From Endocalyx cinctus (taxonomy: Eukaryota; Ascomycota; Sordariomycetes; Amphisphaeriales; Apiosporaceae): 64,000 bases of DNA. The translations under genes were made by a program, and so were the position numbers. Numbering within the stretch: position 1 is the stretch's first letter; every line of letters starts with the position of its first letter. The stretch covers positions 2,704,315 through 2,768,314 of the forward strand of contig BCKC01000003.1 of the NCBI GenBank assembly GCA_001600455.1, in the 5' to 3' direction. Below are positions 55,301-64,000 of this stretch, one piece after another. Below the pieces are notes generated by a model that was not told where the DNA came from, searched no databases, and saw nothing but the letters and a program-made list of their open reading frames with translations.

Positions 55301-55895
55301 GATTATTTTTTTTATGTACAAACAATAAAGCAAGATTTCTTGAGTTTAACAAGGTTTAAGAGAAACGGTATAAAACAAGGAGACAGAGAAAGTGATAATT
55401 AAAAACAATTTTCAATTGATTAGCAAAGATTGACAAATTTGAATAAAGGATGAGGAAAATGTCAATCAATAATAGCCTTGAGAATTGAAGCTTCAATAAG
55501 GCTAGCAATGAATGAAGAAGCTAAAAATCGGGTTAAAGACATATCGTAAAATATAATACTAAGCGATATTCACTTATCACGATACTAGGTTAGTATCACA
55601 CAGCCAGAACAGCTAGACAACCTCGTGAATTACGCATTTTTAGACCTAATGGAATGCTATCTTCATTAACTCCTAAGGCTTAAAAGTGATGATCTATTCA
55701 ATTTTCATCATCTATATAGTTCAAGGACAGGCACTCTTCTTATAATCACTATTTTCTCACTCGTGTTCCGAGGTATACGTATTCTAGCTATGTTCTCTTC
55801 TCCAGCACCAACGTGCAACGTGATGCCAGAGCTTTCATTTCACAATCCTCCCACAAGCTCTGAGATCCTATGATCCATTCAGACAGCATATTGTA
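55301..55895. other. intergenic, CDC73 upstream region
   Basis: Contains AGCCAGAACAGC at 55602-55613, about 300 bp upstream of the CDC73 start, matching the CLP1 upstream repeat. No gene was found. Confidence 0.6.
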
Positions 55896-56285
55896 CTATA
55901 TCATCGATTCTTTTTTGCTGTCGTCCTCAGCGTCCTCCATTTTCGGTAGCTGGGTCGAAGGTTTAGTCCTGATAACCAGAGCTCTGCTCGCTAACAAGTC
56001 TCTGCTTTTCTGTCCCTTTTGCTTAGAACTAGCCGGTTTGGTGATCCTATGGGTATTGAGGAGAATGTCTCGTCTCGTTTGCTTGTTTTCTACGATGCGG
56101 TTGATTATTTGTTGGATTTTTACACACTCTTCTTGGATCGTCCGGAGCATATGTTTTGTTTCATCGTGAATGTATTGAGAGGTGAGTTGCGTGTTTTCGG
56201 TAGATGCAGAGGGCGCTCTGGATGGCTTTTCCTCGGGCGCCACAGATTCAATGCCTTTATTCTCCTGTGAGTATATTGGAGACAT
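55896..56285 (-). CDS. small coiled-coil hypothetical protein
   Basis: A 129-residue frame from ATG 56285. A central helix with heptad-like spacing (MLRTIQEECVKIQQIINRIVENKQ, shown here by its ends MLRTI and ENKQ, about residues 46-69) suggests a coiled coil. It is flanked by a Ser/Thr/Pro-rich N-terminus and a basic then acidic C-terminus (KMEDAEDDSKKES). No family is recognised. It could be a small structural or kinetochore/spindle-type protein, but nothing supports a specific role. The composition is convincing enough to list it. Confidence 0.5.
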   Translation of the reverse strand: MSPIYSQENKGIESVAPEEKPSRAPSASTENTQLTSQYIHDETKHMLRTIQEECVKIQQIINRIVENKQTRRDILLNTHRITKPASSKQKGQKSRDLLASRALVIRTKPSTQLPKMEDAEDDSKKESMI

Positions 56286-56961
56286 AATGGTGCTGCACGT
56301 AGGGAATTAGTTTCGTATCTTGAACAAGAATGTATGCTATTACCAGCTATATCGGTCGAGATAGGTATAAATAGGTCAAATATACGATTTGTTATTTTAT
56401 ATATGAATGCCAATGTATTATGGGAGTGACTTATAAAATAGGAAAAGAGATGTGCATTATATAGTTTTGGCAGAATAATGGATGGCTGCATACATCACGC
56501 GTCGAGTTCTAATTAGTATAGTAACTCGCAAACAGGTCGAAGAAGGATATCGTGTCCGACTATATGCATGCATTCACATATACGATGTGTGGTGCGCCAC
56601 ACGGTTACGTGCAGCGAATTTCAATTTCATCAGTAAAGGAAATGGTGTGTCTTCGGGACACTGTAGCTACCAATACTTCTAAAATTCAATTTATAGTCGG
56701 TCAAGTATTAGTTTTGCGTATTTCTTAAAACAGCAAATAACTCTAAAAATTGGTATTTGGTTTATAGATGTTATGAGGTAGCCATCATAGCATAAACAAT
56801 TTTGAGCCACGGAACCTTGAAGCACTGTTAGCCCTGGAGTAGCCATTCCGAGGGTGCCCATGGCAGTAAATGCCGCTTACCATTTGCATGTACTCGAACT
56901 TCTATTCATCGTGGCGTATTCTATACTCGTATATCTCCTCTATCTCTGCTCGTCGCATACT
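56286..56961. other. intergenic
   Basis: AT-rich spacer between two minus-strand genes. Nothing was recognised. Confidence 0.6.
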
Positions 56962-58053
56962 CTATCCTCGATTAAGGGTATTGCCGGCTCCCTTATGATT
57001 AGCATCCTTAAAATCATCCCATTCACGGGCCTTCATGGTCTCTGCATCGGCCTTCTCCATGTCATCCTCGTCTGGCTCAGGTCGTCGCAGGCTCGCCTCT
57101 CCACCTCCCTCAATTATATTGCCGCGGCGGTATTCCTCATCCAGATACTCGTCAATACTCATCGTAGGAAGATTATGCCCAGGCCGAAATACGCCGTCTC
57201 GTATTTCTTGCCGCTTGGCGGTAAGAGTGAAAGGACGTAGCGGTTTCCCCTGCTTACTGAGGAGTGGCCCACTTAATGCCGACGACAGTCGGGTGAGCCT
57301 GGGCTGGTCGAGTTGATCAGAATAACCGTCGTTGCTTCCGGAATCGGCACGTCGTCGCTCGTCCTCCATGACCGTCGTCGTCTGCGGCATCAGGGGTATT
57401 GGTGCTTGAGCCAAGACTTCTATCTCTCGATTTATACTTTCCAAAGCTTGGAAAGTCTGATGAGCGGCGAAAGCGATGTTCGCAAGATATAGTTCTCGAA
57501 CAGCTTCCTCGTCGCCGCCATCTTCGAGGTATCTTGGAGAATTACGCATATACTCCAGTTTCTGCTTCATCTCCTTCTCAGCCTTGAAGTTGGCAATTTT
57601 GGCATTCCGCCGGGCTGCGGGATCCTTGGTGGATATAGTTGAGAAGTTCCCAGGGTCTTCTTGGTACTGAGAAAAGAGCTTTGCGTCGGAAGCCGATAAA
57701 ATAGAGTAACTGTCAAGGATGTGGAGGAATTTCTCATAAGCATCCCGTGAAGCATCTATAGTTGCCTTTCTTTCCGGTGGTGAGCGGGTAGGGACTCTTT
57801 GAAGCAGCTCAGCTATGCGATAGTTGACCAACAGATAGGGGAGATCAGAAGTAGCAATATCCTCGAGAGCCTCATTTGGGCTGAACAAGGAGACTTGATA
57901 AATAAGCTGAACACATTGTTGATATAAATCTAAAGCGGTTTCTACATCTTCAACAAAGTTCGGTGAGGTGGCTTCATAAGCACCTTCGATGTCTATCCGT
58001 TTCTGCTCAGCAGACTTGAATACGGATTTTAAGTTTGTTGGTTGCTGACTCAT
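56962..58053 (-). CDS. TAP42: TAP42-like regulator of PP2A-type phosphatases
   Basis: A single exon of 363 residues. The TAP42/alpha4 family layout is clear: an all-helical N-terminal domain with TALDLYQQCVQLIYQVSLFS and PYLLVNYRIAELLQR, the basic RRNAKIANFKAEKEMKQKLE helix that contacts the phosphatase (about residues 152-171), and the C-terminal PLRPFTLTAKRQEIRDGVFR plus LPTMSIDEYLDEEYRRGNI motifs and a final EWDDFKDANHKGAGN. The protein binds catalytic subunits of PP2A-like phosphatases and is controlled by TOR in yeast. The C-terminal WDDFKDxxxKGxGN is nearly identical across fungi, so the 3' end is correct. Confidence 0.93.
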   Translation of the reverse strand: MSQQPTNLKSVFKSAEQKRIDIEGAYEATSPNFVEDVETALDLYQQCVQLIYQVSLFSPNEALEDIATSDLPYLLVNYRIAELLQRVPTRSPPERKATIDASRDAYEKFLHILDSYSILSASDAKLFSQYQEDPGNFSTISTKDPAARRNAKIANFKAEKEMKQKLEYMRNSPRYLEDGGDEEAVRELYLANIAFAAHQTFQALESINREIEVLAQAPIPLMPQTTTVMEDERRRADSGSNDGYSDQLDQPRLTRLSSALSGPLLSKQGKPLRPFTLTAKRQEIRDGVFRPGHNLPTMSIDEYLDEEYRRGNIIEGGGEASLRRPEPDEDDMEKADAETMKAREWDDFKDANHKGAGNTLNRG

Positions 58054-59296
58054 GATATCTGTTTGACGCTTAAATTTTTTTTCTTTTAGAGCGAAAGGAA
58101 TGATACGGTTTCTTCAAATAGAAAATTCGTGAAAAGAGTTGTTTTAAAAGATGAAAATGAACGTTATGAAGTGATTTAAGTAAAAGAAAGAATGGTGGCG
58201 GTGGCAATAACGATGTCGACTGAGAGGTATAAAAGTGATATAATACCTATTAGGAGGTACTGAATATACCCATCCCGTGATCAGCGCCTGCTTGTTTCTG
58301 AATGGCGAGATGGAAACTAACCCTACTGGGCTGCTGGGGTGATTTATAGGGGATGAGAGATTGACAGATTAACTGTCCCTTCCTTAGCTTAGGGGACAGG
58401 GGGACAGGGGGACTGGGGGATTAATACTAATATGGAGCTACGTAATTATTATATAATCATTTACAACCTATCAGCCTATCTAGCTGTCTAGGTACCTAAG
58501 TACTGGATACTAATATTACTTAGCAGCCAGGCAGCCTAGCATAGGTACTAAGTAACTACCTAACAGCCTAATAGCCCTAGAGATGAGTTGTCTACCAGCG
58601 ACTGCTTGCATTGTAGCAGCAGTTTATACCTAACTTAAGTTTTCATATACCCAAGTTGCTATTATCAGCTTGTATGGATTGATTACCACAACCTAAAAAG
58701 ATACGTCGCGTTTATTTTCCGTGACTTTTTATGATGTGATTGAAATGGCAGGTGTTGGTGAAGATATTATTTTGGCTTTTACTTTTACTCGAAAATCGAT
58801 TAGCAGTTTTATGGAAGTTACATGCAGGAAGCCGCCATTGGAACCAAAAGATTTGCACCTACTCGTCATCTGCAGCATCGCACTATAGAGGCAAGAATGT
58901 AGGTAGATGCCTCGATGCGTATCCTCAAGAATAAGTACTTAGATTAACCAAATGCCTATCCAACCTACCCAATATTTGTGAATAAAATATACAGTAAGTG
59001 GGTGCATTGAAAACAAGTGTTTACGAGCACACAGCATTTTGTATATCACGACAGTGAAGAAATACACACAACATCCATGGATACTAACTATTCCATTCTA
59101 TTTCCACAATCAGTTGTTTCTCTTTCCCCCCTTCCTATTCTTCTTTTCTATGGAAGAAAATAAAAAATTAAACCGAGTTTAGTTGATATTATTCCTCGTG
59201 AATTTGACATCACAGTGCCTAGACTATCAACTCGTTCCTTACTCAAACCCCAATCTCTCCTAATCCAGCTCTGATAATTCATATCAAAGCATTAAT
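58054..59296. other. intergenic with a G-run block and short repeats
   Basis: Divergent promoter region of TAP42 and DCL1. It holds four G-runs at 58392-58419 and repeated CAGCC/AGGTAC-type words at about 58470-58580. No gene was accepted; a 64-codon frame at 58740 lacks support. Confidence 0.6.
58392..58419 (+). repeat. four G-runs, potential G-quadruplex
   Basis: Runs of 4, 5, 5 and 5 G are separated by ACA, ACA and ACT, a textbook short-loop quadruplex pattern on the plus strand, about 340 bp upstream of the TAP42 start. Confidence 0.85.
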
Positions 59297-62200
59297 ATGA
59301 GCACAACAACAGAATCTCAAGTATTAAAAACCTCTATCCTCGAGGAAAATCTCAAAATGCAAGACTCTAAGGATCTATTGACCTTTGAAGATGACAGCAG
59401 TGACGTTCCGTCAGACAACGAAGGATTCGAATCACAGCAGGATCAGAAGGTGCGGCCAGCATCAGAGCAACGAAAGTATGATGCTTCTCAATTTACTCAA
59501 TGGATGAGAGATGAAAAACATAAGCTTTATAACTCCACTGAAGATACCGAGATCAATGGGAACACGAAATCTACTGCCTGGTTAGTACACCAAGCTGAGG
59601 CAGAGAAGATTATCACAAGCCCCAGAGAATATCAACTAGAATTATTCGAGAGAGCAAAAGAGAAGAACATCATTGCTGTTCTAGATACAGGTATTTGCAA
59701 CCTATACTGTACTTACACTTCTTTCAAGTGCACTAAAAGATATCTTAGGAACCGGAAAGACACTCATAGCTGCCTTACTTCTTCGCCATGTTATCGACCA
59801 AGAATTGGAAGATAGAAAGCTTGGGAAACCACATCGCTTGTCGTTTTTCTTGGTAAGTAAACATCATCGAACTTTTCTCATCTGATAAGAAAATAGAAGT
59901 AACCAGTGTGTGTTTTTATATATAGGTTGACAAGGTTGCTTTGGTGTTTCAGCAGTATGAGGTCCTCAAGGCCAATCTAGACCAACCTATTCAACGATTC
60001 CATGGCGACTTTCGCGGCGGGTCTACCCTATCCAGGGAAGTTTGGCAAGTCCAATACGAGAAGACAATGGTGGTTGTCTGTACAGCCGATATCCTCTATC
60101 AATGTCTTCATCACTCTTTCATAAAGATGGATCAGATCAACCTCTTGATTTTCGACGAAGCTCACCATGCTAAGAAGAATCATTCGTACGCGCGGATAAT
60201 CAAGGATTTCTATGCCGAGCTGGAAATTAAGAATCTTAGACGACCTCGAATTTTAGGTATGACAGCCTCTCCTGTCGACGCAAAAACCGACGTGAGAAAT
60301 GCTGCCGCCCAGCTGGAAGGAATACTTCATAGCGAGATCGCGACTATCGATGACCTTGGAGTCTTCAAAAGATCGTCCATAAACCGTGCTGAAGAACTGG
60401 TGGTCGAATACATGAGTCCCATGGTTCCCTTCGAAACTCCACTTTGGCAAAAGCTTTATGCCTTGGTGGGGTCAAATGAGGAGTTCATAAAGCTTTTCAC
60501 TTATTCGAAAGAGTGTACACTAGAGCTTGGCCGTTGGTGTGCAGATCGGGTGTGGCGACTCTGTATTACGAAGGATGAAGTACTGAAAATCGAAGCTAGA
60601 ACGGAGCGTAATTTCACTCATTCTAGGTTCGTGCGACCGATCCAGGTCCTCGACGCTGCACGAGCAGCAGTGAAATCTGCTTATGAAGCTGTACGGGATC
60701 ACCAATTCCAGCAGGTTACGAACAACCCATTCCAACTATCGCATAAGGTATCTACTTTGATAAACACCCTAAAAGAGCATTTCGATCCGAATAACGGAAG
60801 ATGTATCGTTTTCGTCGAGCAGCGTCTTACCGTTAGGCTCTTGGTAGATTTGTTCCAGCAAGCTGAGCTTGGTATCTCTAACATCAAGCCCGGAGCATTG
60901 GTAAGCATGGTGTATCATTTCATTCCCCGTAGATAATTCCTAACATATACTTAGATAGGATCTACTTCAAGCGAGACGGGTGACATGGGAATGTCCCTAA
61001 AGGAACAGATTCTCACCATGCATCAGTTTCGACACGGTGATTTAAATTGTATATTTGCAACCAGCGTGGCTGAAGAAGGCATCGATATACCTAATTGCAA
61101 TATGATTATCCGCTTTGATCTACCCAAGACGATGATTCAACATATACAATCTAGGGGACGGGCACGCCGTGCGAACTCCAAGTTTATTCATATGGTAAAC
61201 CAATCGGATTTCGGGCATGGCCAAGTCCTCCAAGAAATTCGAGATTCTGAAGCAAGACTCCGACAATTTTGTGGCACTCTCGCTGAAGATCGTTTGATTT
61301 CCGGTTCCGAGTACAGCATCGAATATTTTCTCAATAAAGAAAAGGCACTTCGAGTACTCACGGTCCCGTCAACGGGGGCAAAGTTGACCTACCATATAAG
61401 CTTATCAGTGCTTGCCAACTTCGTATCAACCCTCCCACATCCACCAGACGTTGCCTATTCGCCCGAGTATCTCTTAAGGAGCATCGGTAAGGAGTTCGAA
61501 TGTGAAGTCCTTCTCCCTGATGTATCTCCGGTGAAAAGCGCAACAGGACGGCGTGCAACAAGCAAACAAGTTGCAAAATGCGCTGCGGCATTTGAAGCAT
61601 GTATGCGGTTGAAGAAGAGCAAGTTTCTAAATGACTACTTACAATCGACCTTCACCAAGAGAATACCAATAATGCGTAATGCGCGGCTAGCAATCAGTTC
61701 CAAGAAGCGATCGGAATATCCGATGCGTACGAAAGCTGAAATGTGGTCACAGAGAGGACTACCTGACCAACTCTTTGTTACGGTTTTTTTATTATCGAAC
61801 CCCGAAGCTCTTGATAAGCCATCGAAGCCTATAGCTATTTTAACTAGATCCCAACTACCTTCAATACCCGCATTCCCGCTATTCTTTGGCAATAAGCTTT
61901 CGTCCAATGTTAGGTGCATCCCTCTGTTATCGCCCATCGATACATCACTTGAGATAGTGGAGCAGCTGAATGACTTTACCCTAAGGGTCTTCAAGGACGT
62001 ATTCAGCAAGGAGTACAAATCAGAGCCAGAAAAGATGCCTTACTTCCTTGCGCCACTACGGCATTCTCACGATTTTGACTTCACGGCCATTTCTAGATGT
62101 AGCAAGGATATTATAGATTGGGACTGCCTATCCCAAGTTCAAAACACCCCAGAAACTATGGTGCCGGTGTACGGGCCCGACAACATATTTCAAGAGAAGT

Positions 62201-64000
62201 ATGTCACTGATCCGCATGATGGATCTCGTAAATTTTACACGATTGGCCGCCGTCACGATCTCAACCCAACAGACCCACAGTTGCCTGGGGTCGCTGGGCC
62301 AAATGTAAGGAGGTTGAAAGGAGCTGACAACCTCAATATTTGGAACTTCAGCATCAGCCTATGGTCCAAGGCACGTACGAAGTTAACTGTTCAAGAGGAT
62401 CTTCCTGTTGTCGAAGCGGAATACATTTCTCTTCGTCGGAATCTCCTTGATGAATTCGACGAAGGAGAGAAAGCCAAACAGCGGTGCTACCTTGTTTTTC
62501 AAACTTTGAGAATTTCAGCAGTTAGTTCTAATAATGTTTCAATACTCTCGATTTATGGAGGCTGCTAACCATTAATAGTTACCTGTGTTTTTTGTAGCGA
62601 TGGTCTACAACCTCCCCGCCATTATATACCGACTAGAATCAAGCCTCATTGTTTCTGAGATGTGCAAGTCCCTTAAATTGCCTTTACGGCTTGACTTTGC
62701 TTTAGAAGCAATGACGAAAGACAGTGATAATACCGAAAATCATTCAGAAGAACAGATAAACGTTCAACGAGGCATGGGTAAGAATTACGAACGCCTCGAA
62801 TTTCTCGGGGATTCCTTCTTAAAGATGAGCACAACCATAGCTCTGTTCGCACGAATTCCAGACGGCGACGAGTTTCAGTATCACGTGGATCGCATGCTTC
62901 TTGTATGCAATAAAAATCTTTTCAATAATGCTCTCGAAATGAAGTTGCAAGAATCGATTCGATCCAAAGGCTTCAATCGTCGTTTGTGGTATCCTGAAGG
63001 TCTAGAATTATTGAGAGGGAAACAGAATACGAGTATTCTTGGTAAGAAAGGTGTTGGAAGAGTAGTCCATGCGCTCGGAGACAAGTCGATTGCCGATGTA
63101 TGCGAGGCCCTGATAGGAGCGGCGTACATGACTAATTACCACGAGAGAAGTTTTGATCTCGCAATTCAAGCTGTGACCAAATTTGTCAACAACAAGAATC
63201 ACGACATGAAGAATTGGGATGACTATTATGCGGCATATAATCTTCCTCAATGGCAAACGGCGGAGTCTACCGCTGTACAGCATGACCTTGCCTGCCAGAT
63301 CGAGGAGCAACTTGGGTACAGATTTACTTACCCCCGCCTTCTCCGCAGTGCGTTCATTCACCCTTCATACGGTACCATCTTTGAGCGGCTTCCGAATTAT
63401 CAGAGGCTCGAGTTTCTTGGCGACGCCCTACTCGACATGGTTTGCGTCGATTTTTTATATCATCGATTTCCGGCAGCGGACCCTCAGTGGCTCACCGAAC
63501 ACAAGATGGCCATGGTGTCGAATCAGTTCCTTGGCTGTCTCTGTATCGACCTTGGTTTGCAAAGGCACATGTTATCCATGACTGGAGGTCTGCAGAAAGA
63601 GATCACTGAATACGTGGTTGCCATGACTGACGCTAGGGAACGAGCGGAAGACAAGATCGAAGCGGCAGGGCTTGATCGCTCGGCATATCCTCGCAACTTC
63701 TGGGTAGATCAGAAACGTCCCCCAAAAGCACTGCCGGATATTGTGGAGTCATTGGTGGGTGCCATCTTCGTTGATAGCAAATTTGACTACGGACAGGTGC
63801 AGAAATTCTTTGATAAGTACGTTCGTCCCTATTTTGAAGACATGCGCCTATATGACACATTCGCCAACAAACATCCGGTCACATTTCTCGCCAATATGCT
63901 TCAATTACACTTCGGCTGCGCTAATTGGCGTCTTATGATCGACGAAGTCGACGATATGGACCGTGGCATTGGCACGGTCAATGTATGCTGTGGTGTTTTA
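59297..64000 (+). CDS. DCL1: Dicer-like protein 1 (DCL1), 3' end beyond window
   Basis: Five exons were deduced: 59297-59690, 59749-59852, 59926-60900, 60955-62520 and 62579-64000 (open at the edge), 1487 residues so far. Domains in order: DExD/H helicase with VLDTGTGKT (about residues 128-136) and DEAH (243-246); helicase C with [15 protein letters not shown] and QSRGRARR (556-563); a Dicer dimerisation domain near residues 630-710; and two RNase III domains whose signatures are ERLEFLGDS (from 1084) and QRLEFLGDA (from 1288). The late [19 protein letters not shown] resembles the DCL1 end, before a double-stranded RNA-binding domain. The enzyme cuts double-stranded RNA into small RNAs. Donor 4 is GTTAGT. 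No inactivating change was seen in either RNase III motif. Confidence 0.93.

Noticed and set aside
1..64000. CRISPR array, bacterial operons or Shine-Dalgarno sites
   Set aside because: Not expected in a fungal nuclear genome and none seen; no complete transposon open frame was found either.

Overview
The window looks like nuclear DNA of a filamentous ascomycete, most likely a Sordariomycete; a xylarialean lineage is only a guess. The reasons are 50-160 nt GT-AG introns, fungal-restricted families (Arb1, tannase-type esterase, fungal CorA-like, fungal trans-enoyl reductase) and long AT-rich intergenic stretches between more GC-rich genes. About 22 protein genes, two tRNA-type genes and one gene relic were placed. 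Exon joins were deduced by hand from reading frame, splice signals and family conservation, so coordinates are models.

Layout. 0-20 kb is accessory/metabolic: a truncated secreted GH127-type hydrolase (1-880, -), a cupin (2740, +), an unknown protein (4829, +), a five-exon O-methyltransferase (7598, +), an intron-bearing tRNA-Glu (9382, -), a trans-enoyl-reductase-like MDR enzyme (10481, +), a ten-exon CorA-like membrane protein (12244, +) and a secreted tannase/feruloyl esterase (16094, -). 20-32 kb: a secreted Ser/Thr-rich protein, a five-exon membrane protein of an uncharacterised fungal family, an ankyrin protein, a gene relic, then OGFr-like, CLP1 and an Arg82/IPMK-type inositol polyphosphate kinase, all on the minus strand. 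35-43 kb: Arb1 (Argonaute siRNA chaperone subunit), a secreted FMN-dependent hydroxy-acid oxidase, a vWA protein, a small membrane protein and a 71-residue Cys-rich protein split by an intron. 47-64 kb: a PGAP4-like GPI-GalNAc transferase, a tRNA-like gene followed by a long hairpin, an MDR reductase with a broken splice phase, CDC73, a small coiled-coil protein, TAP42 and a nearly complete Dicer-like 1 running off the right edge.

Themes. Two protein components of fungal small-RNA silencing (Arb1, DCL1) lie about 22 kb apart. Between them is a Pol III-type locus in which a tRNA-like sequence is followed after 2 nt by an 18-bp hairpin and then a T9 terminator, with no earlier T4 run. That is the layout expected of a tRNase Z-released small-RNA precursor and is the most interesting item here. 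CLP1 and CDC73 (mRNA 3'-end formation and the Paf1 complex) share a repeated upstream motif. The O-methyltransferase and enoyl reductase look like secondary-metabolite tailoring enzymes, but no synthase backbone is visible.
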